From Alteribacter lacisalsi (lineage in GTDB: Bacteria; Bacillota; Bacilli; Bacillales; Salisediminibacteriaceae), in NCBI RefSeq assembly GCF_003226345.1, contig NZ_PDOF01000001.1, positions 868,001-932,000 of the forward strand: a DNA stretch of 64,000 nt, written 5' to 3'. A model generated the notes under the pieces. That model had not been told where the DNA came from, searched no databases, and saw only the letters and a program-made list of their open reading frames with translations. The position numbers and the translations under genes are program-made. Of this stretch, positions 52,302-60,093 are shown piece after piece (the first letter of the stretch is position 1; each line of letters starts with the position of its first letter).

Positions 52302-53141
52302 ATGAAGAGTAAAACCGTTTTTATTACAGGAACAAGCAGTGGTTTTGGACTGGAGACAGCTGTTTACCTTGCTGAAAAAGGCTTTCGTATCATCGCAGCT
52401 ATGAGAAATTATTCTAAAGAGAATCTTCTGGAGCAAAGAGCAGCGCTCAGCGGTGTCAGTGACCGGATTACAGTAATGGAACTGGATGTAACGGATCCTG
52501 CCCAGATTGAAAGAGTGAAAGAAGAGGTCCAAAGCCGTTTTGGTGCACCTGATGTAATCATTAATAACGCCGGTTACAGTAAGGGGGGGATTACTGAAAC
52601 CCTTACTTATACAGACTGGGAAGAGCAGCTGAAAACGAATGTGCTGGGAACTGTGGCAGTGACGGCGGCTTTTCTGCCCATGATGAGAGAGGCGGGAGGA
52701 GGTAAAATCATTAATCTCGGCAGTATCAGCGGGAGATTCGGGTTCCCTGCACTGGGGCCATATGTAACTTCGAAAACGGCTCTGGCAGGCTGCAGCGAGT
52801 CCCTTCGTCTTGAACTTCTCCCTCAGAATATTTATATGAGTCTCATCGAAGCAGGGTCATACAAAACGGGAATCTGGGAAAAAGGAATGAACGCTGCGAA
52901 TCTTGAAATTCCTGAGAGCTACCGCGGAACCCTCGAGTCGATGTATCGGATGGCCGAACATTCTGCTCACACAGCTTCAGATCCACAGGAGGTTGTGAGA
53001 CTGATTGAAAGGATCTGCACGGTGAAAAAACCCCGTTTCCGCTATCAGACAGGCCGGGGGGTCCGTACACTTATTTTCCTGAAAACCTTGCTGCCCTGGC
53101 CGGTTATCGAGTGGTATGTGAAGATAAAACTGACTAAATAA
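52302..53141 (+). CDS. Short-chain dehydrogenase/reductase
   Basis: A 279-aa classical SDR. FITGTSSGFGLETAVYLAEKG binds the cofactor (in part), NNAGYSKGG and the catalytic Ser in LGSISGRFGFPALGPYVTSKTAL (in part) with YVTSK. The substrate is unknown. AATAGGAGTCAGCT precedes the ATG. It may be co-transcribed with the PadR pair 32 bases upstream. The stop codon TAA is inside the target duplication of repeat A5. Confidence 0.85.
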   Translation: MKSKTVFITGTSSGFGLETAVYLAEKGFRIIAAMRNYSKENLLEQRAALSGVSDRITVMELDVTDPAQIERVKEEVQSRFGAPDVIINNAGYSKGGITETLTYTDWEEQLKTNVLGTVAVTAAFLPMMREAGGGKIINLGSISGRFGFPALGPYVTSKTALAGCSESLRLELLPQNIYMSLIEAGSYKTGIWEKGMNAANLEIPESYRGTLESMYRMAEHSAHTASDPQEVVRLIERICTVKKPRFRYQTGRGVRTLIFLKTLLPWPVIEWYVKIKLTK

Positions 53142-53143
53142 AA

Positions 53144-53321
53144 GGCTCTGTTAAAGCTCAATTTTGATATATCTATCGTTGATTGAAGCTAACGCGGGAA
53201 ACTCCTGCGGGAACAGCGCCGGCTGAATACCCCGCAGGGCGGTCCTCCCGAGAAGGCTGAAGCGGTGCCCGCGGAAAGGGAGCGCAGGGAGCGGAAATCA
53301 ACAACAGATATTAACAGAGCC
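53144..53321 (+). mobile_element. MITE-like repeat A5 (178 bp)
   Basis: Intact ends GGCTCTGTTAAAG and ATATTAACAGAGCC, flanked by a perfect 8-bp duplication AAATAAAA at 53136-53143 and 53322-53329. The duplication is A-rich, but three other copies with different duplications back it up. The left copy contains the SDR stop codon; the right copy leads into that gene's terminator. Confidence 0.88.
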
Positions 53322-53330
53322 AAATAAAAA

Positions 53331-53360
53331 AAGGCTGCTTTCTGGGCAGCCTTCTTCCTG
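53331..53360 (+). terminator. SDR terminator displaced by repeat A5
   Basis: AAGGCTGC / GCAGCCTT hairpin with a TTTCTGG loop followed by TTCTTCC. Confidence 0.7.
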
Positions 53361-53405
53361 AATTAAATGCCTGAGTCAACGAAGAGAGCGTTTCTTAAGA
53401 GCAGT

Positions 53406-53918
53406 CTATTTCAACTGATCCTTAAACTCTTTTCCTTTCTGGCAGTATGTATCGATGGTCAGCCTGATCAGTTCGTAATCAGCGTCAGTCAGCTCCCGGA
53501 CGACTTTCCCGGGGGAACCGAGCACGAGGGAGCGGGGCGGGATTTTCTTACCTGAAGGAATAAACGTATTGGCCCCTACGAGAGACCACTCGCCGATTTC
53601 CGTTCCGTCAAGAATGGTTGCTCCCATGCCGATCAGGGCACCCTGACGGACCGTGCAGCCGTGAAGAATAACATTATGACCGATGGATACTTCGTCTTCA
53701 AGGATGAGAGGAAACTTGTCATACAGATGCAGAGTGGAGTTATCCTGAACGTTGCACTTCTTCCCGATCCGAATGGGAGCCTCGTCTCCTCGAAGTACGG
53801 CATTAAACCAGATGCTTGATTCCTCCCCGATGGTCACATCCCCGATAATATGGGATCCCGGTGCCAGAAATACACTTTCGTGAATCTCTGGGGTCTTATT
53901 ATTGTACGGATAAATCAT
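53406..53918 (-). CDS. Gamma-carbonic-anhydrase-family hexapeptide protein (PaaY-like)
   Basis: A 170-aa left-handed beta-helix protein. IIGDVTIGEESSIWFNAVLRGD, STLHLYDK, SIGHNVILHGC and LIGMGATILDGTEIG are the repeat turns, with the metal histidines in HLYDK and GHNVILHG. In E. coli the relative PaaY is a thioesterase linked to phenylacetate degradation; in Bacillus the relative YtoA has no firm role. Nearness to paa and phenylalanine genes favours a PaaY-like job, but this is inference. CAGGAGGCGTTTCT precedes the ATG. Confidence 0.85.
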   Translation of the reverse strand: MIYPYNNKTPEIHESVFLAPGSHIIGDVTIGEESSIWFNAVLRGDEAPIRIGKKCNVQDNSTLHLYDKFPLILEDEVSIGHNVILHGCTVRQGALIGMGATILDGTEIGEWSLVGANTFIPSGKKIPPRSLVLGSPGKVVRELTDADYELIRLTIDTYCQKGKEFKDQLK

Positions 53919-53981
53919 AGAAACGCCTCCTGTGAATATGGTAGACTCAAGTATAACATTTTTTTAACGGAGGGAGAAAAA

Positions 53982-54971
53982 ATGAATAGAGTTGCTCGGT
54001 TATTACATATAAAGTATCCGATTTTTCAGGGGGGGATGGGGAATATCAGTCATGCAGAGCTCACAGCCGCGGTATCAAACGCCGGCGGACTCGGCACTCT
54101 CGGCGCCGGTACGATGAGCCCTGAGGAGGTTGAAGCAAAAATTCAGAAGGTGAAAGAACTGACTGTAAATCCATTCGCAGTAAATCTTCCAATTCGTGTT
54201 CAGCCATTCGCTGAAGACATTGTGCGGATCATTCTTGATCACCAGGTCCCGGTGGTCAGCCTCTCTGCAGGAAATCCAAAACTGCTTATTCCCGTGTTTA
54301 AGTCAGCGGGCATCAAGGTTATCGTAGTTGCAGCCTCTGTCAGACAGGCTGTGAAGGCAGAAGAAGCAGGAGCAGATATTATTGCAGCAGAAGGGTATGA
54401 AGCTGCAGGAATAAATTCAGCTCATGAAACAACAACGATGACGCTGATCCCTCAGATTTCCGACAGGATTTCCGTTCCTCTTGTTGCTGCCGGCGGCATC
54501 GGTGACGGGAGAGGTCTTGCTGCTGCATTTTGTCTCGGTGCTGAAGGGGTTCAGATGGGAACGCGGCTCATTGCCACAAAGGAAGCGCTCGTCCATGACG
54601 CTTATAAGAAGGCGATGCTCGATTCAGATGATACGGGTACTGTCATTACAGGCCGGACCACAGGAAAAATCCGACGTCTTCTTCATACTCCTTATGCAGA
54701 AATGCTTCTCCGTAAGGAAGCAGAAGGAGTGACCGCGGAGGAATTTGATCGTATGACAGATGAAAAACGCCACGTAACAGGTGCGATTGAAGGGAAGCTG
54801 GAAGAAGGTCATCTTAATGGGGGTCAGATAGCCGGACTGGTAAGGGACATTCCTTCTGTCAGGGACCTGCTGGAAGAAATGATCAGTCAGGCAGAAGAAA
54901 CAAATCGTAGGGCGCAGACCGCTTTAAAGCTTAAAAGCGTTGATGTGACAGGGGATAAGCAAACCAAATAA
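53982..54971 (+). CDS. FabK/nitronate monooxygenase-like flavoprotein
   Basis: A 329-aa FMN-dependent TIM-barrel protein: IKYPIFQGGMGNISHAELTAAVSNAGGLG (in part), AVNLPIRV, VIVVAASVRQAVKAEEAGAD, GHE-like AAEGYEAAG, VPLVAAGGIGDGRGLAAAF, LGAEGVQMGTR. These fit either 2-nitropropane dioxygenase or enoyl-ACP reductase FabK; the sequence alone does not decide. GGAGGGAGAAAAA precedes the ATG at 53982. Divergent from the PaaY-like gene. Confidence 0.85.
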   Translation: MNRVARLLHIKYPIFQGGMGNISHAELTAAVSNAGGLGTLGAGTMSPEEVEAKIQKVKELTVNPFAVNLPIRVQPFAEDIVRIILDHQVPVVSLSAGNPKLLIPVFKSAGIKVIVVAASVRQAVKAEEAGADIIAAEGYEAAGINSAHETTTMTLIPQISDRISVPLVAAGGIGDGRGLAAAFCLGAEGVQMGTRLIATKEALVHDAYKKAMLDSDDTGTVITGRTTGKIRRLLHTPYAEMLLRKEAEGVTAEEFDRMTDEKRHVTGAIEGKLEEGHLNGGQIAGLVRDIPSVRDLLEEMISQAEETNRRAQTALKLKSVDVTGDKQTK

Positions 54972-54973
54972 TG

Positions 54974-55006
54974 AAAAAGGACCACCTGAACAGGTGGTCC
55001 TTTTTT
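54974..55006 (+). terminator. Intrinsic terminator of the FabK/NMO-like gene
   Basis: AAGGACCACCTG / CAGGTGGTCCTT hairpin followed by T residues. Confidence 0.9.
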
Positions 55007-55076
55007 CTGCATTATTTTTTAAGAAACATATTTCAGGAAGATCTGTTCGGGCAAATCTGAAAATTATGAAATGTCA

Positions 55077-55105
55077 TTGACCGATCTATAACGCAATGTT
55101 ATTCT
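55077..55105 (+). promoter_or_regulatory. Promoter of the thioesterase-phenylalanine dehydrogenase-oxoacid dehydrogenase operon
   Basis: TTGACC (55077-55082) and TATTCT (55100-55105) with a 17-base spacer, 40 bases before the thioesterase start. Confidence 0.65.
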
Positions 55106-55117
55106 ATCGTTATAGAT
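55084..55117 (+). promoter_or_regulatory. Perfect 10-bp dyad operator over the promoter
   Basis: ATCTATAACG (55084-55093) and CGTTATAGAT (55108-55117) are exact inverted copies with a 14-base spacer, covering the promoter spacer, the -10 box and the start site. The location is that of a repressor operator. An inner ATAAC / GTTAT pair also occurs. The cognate regulator is unknown. Confidence 0.7.
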
Positions 55118-55144
55118 ACGTCATTAAAATAGGGGGATTGTGAG

Positions 55145-55543
55145 ATGAAGACCGGAATGGAGCTTGGTCGGAAAGCAGCAATCGATATCCATGTAACCGA
55201 AGATATGTATGCTCAATTTGAAGGGAAGGTTGTCCACCCTGCATATTCCACTGTTTCGATGGTCTATCACATGGAGTGGTGCGCCAGACAGATTATTCTT
55301 CCATACATAGAAGATCACGAAGAAGGCATTGGTGCGGATGTAAAGGTAAGGCACATCAGCCCGGTTCCTGCGGGAGAGAATCTCGTTGCAGAAGCGACTC
55401 TGACCGAACTGAAAGCAAATAAAATAGTGTGCGAACTTGAAGTTACCCATCACGGGACCCTTGTAGGAAAAGGGGAAGTTACGCAGTTTATCCTGCCGAG
55501 AGACGAGGTTGCATCCAGAATCGAGCAAGCCAGAACTAAATAA
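55145..55543 (+). CDS. Hotdog-fold acyl-CoA thioesterase (FlK-like)
   Basis: A 132-aa hotdog protein (MELGRKAAIDIHVTEDMYAQF in part; VVHPAYSTVSMVYHMEWCAR; VRHISPVPAGENLVAEATL). The pattern resembles fluoroacetyl-CoA-thioesterase-like proteins. At the head of the phenylalanine operon it may hydrolyse surplus phenylacetyl-CoA or a dead-end CoA ester and recover CoA, as PaaI does elsewhere. The ATG at 55145 follows AGGGGGATTGTGAG. Confidence 0.75.
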   Translation: MKTGMELGRKAAIDIHVTEDMYAQFEGKVVHPAYSTVSMVYHMEWCARQIILPYIEDHEEGIGADVKVRHISPVPAGENLVAEATLTELKANKIVCELEVTHHGTLVGKGEVTQFILPRDEVASRIEQARTK

Positions 55544-55545
55544 AA

Positions 55546-55561
55546 ATGAAAGCGTTTACGT
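55546..55561 (+). promoter_or_regulatory. cre site (CcpA) before the phenylalanine dehydrogenase gene
   Basis: ATGAAAGCGTTTACGT matches WTGNAARCGNWWWCAW at 15 of 16 positions. It lies within the operon, in the 46-base gap after the thioesterase gene, where CcpA could act as a roadblock under good carbon supply. Confidence 0.7.
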
Positions 55562-55589
55562 TTTATGCTGATCTGAGAGGAGAATACCG

Positions 55590-56696
55590 ATGCTGTCTTT
55601 CGAACGAATAAGCGACCATGAACAAGTGGTTTTCTGCAATGATGATGACACAGGTCTTAAAGCCATTATCGCCATTCACAATACAACGCTCGGCCCGGCT
55701 CTCGGGGGATGCCGGATGAGGCCCTACCTGAGTGTGGACGAAGCATTGGAAGACGTACTAAGGCTCTCAAAAGGGATGACCTATAAGTGTGCCGCAGCGG
55801 ACGTGGATTTCGGCGGAGGAAAGGCCGTGATTATCGGAAACCAGGAGACCGACCGTTCTCCGGAGTTGTTCCGCGCCTTCGGCCAGTTTGTTGAATCTCT
55901 GAACGGCCGCTTTTATACGGGGACGGATATGGGAACCACCCCTGATGACTTTGTTCACGCAAGAAAGGAAACCAACTGCATCGTCGGCGTGCCGGAAGCC
56001 TATGGCGGAAGCGGAGACTCATCTGTCCCTACCTCCCTTGGAGTCATCTACGGCTTAAAAGCGACTTCAAAAATGCTTTACGGAACTGCTTCCCTGTCAG
56101 GGAAGCGCTATGCTGTTCAGGGGCTTGGCAAAGTCGGTTTTAAAGTAGCCGAAACGCTTCTCTCTGAAGGAGCAGAGCTTTTTGTAACGGATATAAATCA
56201 GCTGGCGCTCACCAGGATTAGTGCCAGGGCAGAAGAATTAGGCGGAAAGGTTCACATTGTAAACGGGCCCGATATTTACAGCGCAGAAGCTGACATCTTT
56301 ATTCCCTGTGCCCTTGGCGGGATTATCAATGACGAAACGATTAATAAGTTCAGGTTCGAGGCTGTGGTAGGCTCAGCAAATAACCAGCTTCTCGAACCCC
56401 GCCATGCAGATATGCTGAAAGAGCGGGGCATTCTCTACGGTCCTGATTATATCGTGAACAGCGGCGGCCTTATTCAGGTGGCAGATGAGCTTTACGGACC
56501 CAATAAAGAACGTGTGCTGAGGGGCACAAAGGCGATTTACGAGACGCTCACCGAAATTTACCTCAAGAGCGATATTCAAAATATATCTACCGAAGCTGCC
56601 GCAAGCGCGTTCTGCGAAGAGCGAATTGAGAGCAGGAAAAAACGAAACAGCTTTTTCTCTCATAAAAAACGCCTGAAATGGCAGGTGCGCTGCTAA
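55590..56696 (+). CDS. Phenylalanine dehydrogenase
   Basis: Oxidatively deaminates L-phenylalanine to phenylpyruvate with NAD+. The 368-aa Glu/Leu/Phe/Val-dehydrogenase-family protein has [32 protein letters not shown] (catalytic lysines) and the NAD motif [13 protein letters not shown]. Stretches such as [35 protein letters not shown] and the RNSFFS...KW tail recall Bacillus badius/sphaericus phenylalanine dehydrogenases as I remember them, and differ from leucine dehydrogenases (which have AAAGLNLGGGK and no such tail). GAGAGGAGAATACCG precedes the ATG. Confidence 0.88.
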   Translation: MLSFERISDHEQVVFCNDDDTGLKAIIAIHNTTLGPALGGCRMRPYLSVDEALEDVLRLSKGMTYKCAAADVDFGGGKAVIIGNQETDRSPELFRAFGQFVESLNGRFYTGTDMGTTPDDFVHARKETNCIVGVPEAYGGSGDSSVPTSLGVIYGLKATSKMLYGTASLSGKRYAVQGLGKVGFKVAETLLSEGAELFVTDINQLALTRISARAEELGGKVHIVNGPDIYSAEADIFIPCALGGIINDETINKFRFEAVVGSANNQLLEPRHADMLKERGILYGPDYIVNSGGLIQVADELYGPNKERVLRGTKAIYETLTEIYLKSDIQNISTEAAASAFCEERIESRKKRNSFFSHKKRLKWQVRC

Positions 56697-56754
56697 TTTT
56701 ATTCCGCGCTTACACGGAATGAGCATGAAACATCTTTTAACTGGAGGGATTACT

Positions 56755-57819
56755 ATGGAAAATCAGTTTCCGATCAGACAAATTCTGGATGGAGAAGGAA
56801 ACATCACGGACAACAGCGATGAGTTAACAGAAGATCTCGTAAAAGAAATGTACCGGCGGATGCTTCGGGCCCGCACACTTGATAGGAAAAGCGTCAATCT
56901 GCAGCGTCAGGGGAGAATCGGAACCTACGCTCCATTTGAAGGCCAGGAGGCCGCACAAATAGGCAGCGCCAGTGCAATGGAAGACGGGGACTGGATGTTT
57001 CCCACATATCGGGATCATGCGGCCACATTGACGTTCGGTCACTCAGTAACAACCATTATGCTTTACTGGAAAGGCCGGGTTGAAGGCTGCGTGCCGCCGG
57101 AAGGAAAGAATATTTTCCCTCCAGCTGTTCCGATTGCCACACAGCTTCCCCATGCAACTGGGGCGGCAATGGCAGAAAAGCGGAAAGGATCCGACCGGGT
57201 GTCCATTGCCTACTTTGGAGACGGAGCCACAAGTGAAGGAGATTTTCACGAAGGCCTCAACTTTGCGAGTGTGTTTAAAGCACCGGTCGTATTTTTTAAT
57301 CAGAATAACGGCTATGCAATCAGTGTACCAGTTGAAAAGCAGATGAACTCCAAAACCATCGCCCAGAAAGCTGTGTCTTATGATATCGAAGGGATCCGTG
57401 TAGACGGCAATGACGTACTGGCTGTTTATTTTGAAACGAAGAAGGCGGTTGAAAAGGCCCGCCGGGGTGAGGGGCCTACGCTTATAGAAGCTGTAACGTG
57501 GCGGTATGGCGCCCATACAACAGCTGACGATCCGACTAAATACCGTGATCAGCAGCTTAGTGAAGAAAAGAGAAATCAGATTGACCCGCTTCTTCGTCTG
57601 GAGCGGTATATGGAGAAAAACGGTTTCTGGGATGAAGAGTGGAAAAACGAGGTTATGAACGTCTGCGACAGAGAAATTGAACAGGCAGTCGAGGAAATGG
57701 AAGCGTACCCTGATGCTGATATAAACGATATGTTCGGCCATGTATTCAAGGAGCCTGTCTGGACAATTGAAAAGCAGCGGGACGAATATCTATCTTTTAA
57801 ACGGGGTGAAACCGTATGA
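56755..57819 (+). CDS. 2-oxoacid dehydrogenase E1 alpha subunit (second complex)
   Basis: A 354-aa ThDP-dependent E1 alpha, paralogous to PdhA. The cofactor motif is GDGATSEGDFHEGLNFASVF with NQNNGYAIS; YGAHTTADDPTKYR lies in the loop. Placed behind phenylalanine dehydrogenase, it probably acts on phenylpyruvate, though branched-chain 2-oxoacids are possible. ATG at 56755 follows CTGGAGGGATTACT. Overlaps E1 beta by 4 bases. Confidence 0.85.
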   Translation: MENQFPIRQILDGEGNITDNSDELTEDLVKEMYRRMLRARTLDRKSVNLQRQGRIGTYAPFEGQEAAQIGSASAMEDGDWMFPTYRDHAATLTFGHSVTTIMLYWKGRVEGCVPPEGKNIFPPAVPIATQLPHATGAAMAEKRKGSDRVSIAYFGDGATSEGDFHEGLNFASVFKAPVVFFNQNNGYAISVPVEKQMNSKTIAQKAVSYDIEGIRVDGNDVLAVYFETKKAVEKARRGEGPTLIEAVTWRYGAHTTADDPTKYRDQQLSEEKRNQIDPLLRLERYMEKNGFWDEEWKNEVMNVCDREIEQAVEEMEAYPDADINDMFGHVFKEPVWTIEKQRDEYLSFKRGETV

Positions 57820-58817
57820 AGACGATGACAGAAATTAAAACAAACAAGCTGACACTCGTTCAGGCAGTCACGGATGGTCTGCGTACGATGCTGAGAGAGC
57901 ACGAAGAAGTTCTTGTGCTCGGTGAGGATGTGGGGCAGAACGGAGGTGTTTTCCGGGCTACCGACGGACTGGCGGCAGAATTCGGCGAGGCCCGCGTCAT
58001 GGATACACCACTGGCAGAAGCGGGGATTGTCGGAACGTCAATCGGCCTTGCGATCAACGGATTTCGTCCGGTTGCTGAAATGCAGTTTCTTGGATTTGTT
58101 TATCCTGCGTATGAACAAATTATGACGCATGCCTCCCGGATTCGGAGCAGAACGCTCAGCCGGTACAGTGTACCTATGGTCATCCGTGCGCCTTACGGGG
58201 GCGGTATCCGCGCCCCTGAAATTCACTCTGACAGCTGTGAATCCCTCTTTACGCACATGCCTGGAATGAAGGTTGTTGTCCCTTCAAATCCCTATGATGC
58301 CAAGGGCCTTCTGATCGCGGCTATTGAAGACCCTGATCCGGTTCTCTTTATGGAGCCGATGCGCAGCTACCGGGCATTTAAAGCAGACGTACCGGAAGAA
58401 AAGTATACGGTAGAACTCGGAAAAGGCGCGAAGCTGACCGAAGGAGAGGACGTCACTGTCATTGCCTGGGGGAACATGGTCTCCACCGCACAGAAGGCAG
58501 TGGATCAGCTTAAAGATGATAATATCTCCTGTGAACTGCTCGACCTGCGCACTCTTTATCCGCTTGATAAGGACCTGATTGCGGAGTCTGTTAAGAAAAC
58601 CGGCAGGGCAGTTATCGTCCACGAAGCACCTGAAACAGGCGGAGTGGGTAACGATGTTCTTTCTGTTATCAATAACGAAGCATTTTTATACCTTAGATCA
58701 CCAGTGCAGAAAGTGGCCGGTTTTGACACACCGTTTCCATTTTTCTCTCTGGAGGAGGAATATCTGCCTACACCGGAACGGATTACGCACGCAATTAAAA
58801 AAGCAGTTACGTTTTAG
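57816..58817 (+). CDS. 2-oxoacid dehydrogenase E1 beta subunit (second complex)
   Basis: A 333-aa partner of the preceding E1 alpha. [35 protein letters not shown] and [11 protein letters not shown] parallel PdhB. The start overlaps the E1 alpha stop codon, with AACGGGGTGAAACC as ribosome binding site. The substrate is inferred from the operon. Confidence 0.88.
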   Translation: MKTMTEIKTNKLTLVQAVTDGLRTMLREHEEVLVLGEDVGQNGGVFRATDGLAAEFGEARVMDTPLAEAGIVGTSIGLAINGFRPVAEMQFLGFVYPAYEQIMTHASRIRSRTLSRYSVPMVIRAPYGGGIRAPEIHSDSCESLFTHMPGMKVVVPSNPYDAKGLLIAAIEDPDPVLFMEPMRSYRAFKADVPEEKYTVELGKGAKLTEGEDVTVIAWGNMVSTAQKAVDQLKDDNISCELLDLRTLYPLDKDLIAESVKKTGRAVIVHEAPETGGVGNDVLSVINNEAFLYLRSPVQKVAGFDTPFPFFSLEEEYLPTPERITHAIKKAVTF

Positions 58818-58830
58818 GAGGGAATAGACT

Positions 58831-60093
58831 ATGGTTGAAGTCAAGCTTCATGACGTAGGAGAAGGGATGACAGAAGGGGAGATTACACAGTACCTTGTCA
58901 GTGTAGGCGACAGTGTGAAAGTCGATCAGCCTCTTGTGGAGGTGCAGACCGATAAAGTCTCTGCCGAACTTCCATCCCCGGTTGCCGGAACTGTTAAGGC
59001 TATAAAGGCGGAGGTTGGAGAAGTGGTAACTGTTGGTACAACCGTTATCGTTCTTGAAAAAGCAGGCAGCAGGGAAGAGCAGCAGTCCGGTGCCGGAAAA
59101 CGGGCGCAGGTCAAGTCGGACATGCGGAAGGAACAGACCAGCTTTAAGATGCGGATCGAGAAGAGCCGGCCGGCTGAAGGGACAGGACGTGTGCTTGCAA
59201 CCCCCTATACACGCCGAATCGCCCTTGAAAACAACATTGATATCGAGCAGGTTAAAGGAACAGGACCCGCAGGCAGAGTAACAGACGAGGATGTTTATGC
59301 CTATCGTGATCAGAAGGATTCGTCTGTACCAGAGGAGCCTGAACAGCGTGAAAAGGAACAGCAGGTGACCGGTCATCTGCCGGCAGTATATGAAACTCCC
59401 GAAAGCAATATGATCCCGTACAGAGGCCGCCGGAAGCAGATTGGCAAGAAGATGAGTCACTCTCTTAAAACGATTCCGCATGTTACACATTTTGATGAGG
59501 TTGATCTGACTAATCTGATCCGGTTAAGGGATGAGCTCAAGGAAGAGACGGGCAGTGCACCTGGCGCGGCTGCATTTTTCATTAAAGCGCTTGCCATTGC
59601 CCTGAAAGATTATCCTGTCTTTAATGCTGTTCTTCATGAGGAAAAAGAACAGATAGAACTGAAGAAAGAGTATAATATCGGACTGGCGGCAGACACGGAA
59701 GATGGACTGATCGTCCCTGTAGTTCATCATACTGAACGTCTGTCAATTGCAGAGATCCACACGGAAATCAAGCGCGTACTGAACCTGGCTAAAGAAAACA
59801 ATCTTACAAAAAAAGAACTGAGTGGGGGAACCTTTACGGTAAGCAATGTAGGTCCACTCGGGAGCATCGGAGCAACACCTGTAATCAATGAGCCTGAAAC
59901 AGCGCTCATCGCCTTTCATAAAACGAAGAAAATGCCGGTTGTCAGAAACGATGAAATTGTCATTCGTTCAATGATGAACCTGTCAATGAGCTTTGATCAC
60001 CGTGTGGCCGATGGAGCTGCAGCAGTGGCGTTTACGAACCGCTTTGCACAGCTCATTGAAAACCCTGCAAAAATGATGCTGGAGATGGTATAG
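58831..60093 (+). CDS. 2-oxoacid dehydrogenase E2, lipoyl acyltransferase (second complex)
   Basis: A 420-aa E2 with one lipoyl domain (residues 1-78, lipoyl Lys42 in QTDKVSAELPSP), a short basic-acidic linker, an E1/E3-binding domain (about 112-148, ATPYTRRIALENNIDI), and a catalytic domain ending in SFDHRVADGAAAV. The active-site DHRVADG differs from DHRIIDG of PdhC and is more usual in branched-chain-type E2. TTAGGAGGGAATAGACT precedes the ATG. It ends directly at the E3 start. Confidence 0.88.
   Translation: MVEVKLHDVGEGMTEGEITQYLVSVGDSVKVDQPLVEVQTDKVSAELPSPVAGTVKAIKAEVGEVVTVGTTVIVLEKAGSREEQQSGAGKRAQVKSDMRKEQTSFKMRIEKSRPAEGTGRVLATPYTRRIALENNIDIEQVKGTGPAGRVTDEDVYAYRDQKDSSVPEEPEQREKEQQVTGHLPAVYETPESNMIPYRGRRKQIGKKMSHSLKTIPHVTHFDEVDLTNLIRLRDELKEETGSAPGAAAFFIKALAIALKDYPVFNAVLHEEKEQIELKKEYNIGLAADTEDGLIVPVVHHTERLSIAEIHTEIKRVLNLAKENNLTKKELSGGTFTVSNVGPLGSIGATPVINEPETALIAFHKTKKMPVVRNDEIVIRSMMNLSMSFDHRVADGAAAVAFTNRFAQLIENPAKMMLEMV

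Noticed and set aside
53136-53329. A/T-rich flanks of repeat A5 as mere chance similarity
   Set aside because: The 8-bp match is low in complexity, but three other copies show perfect 8-bp duplications of different sequence, so the duplication reading was kept.
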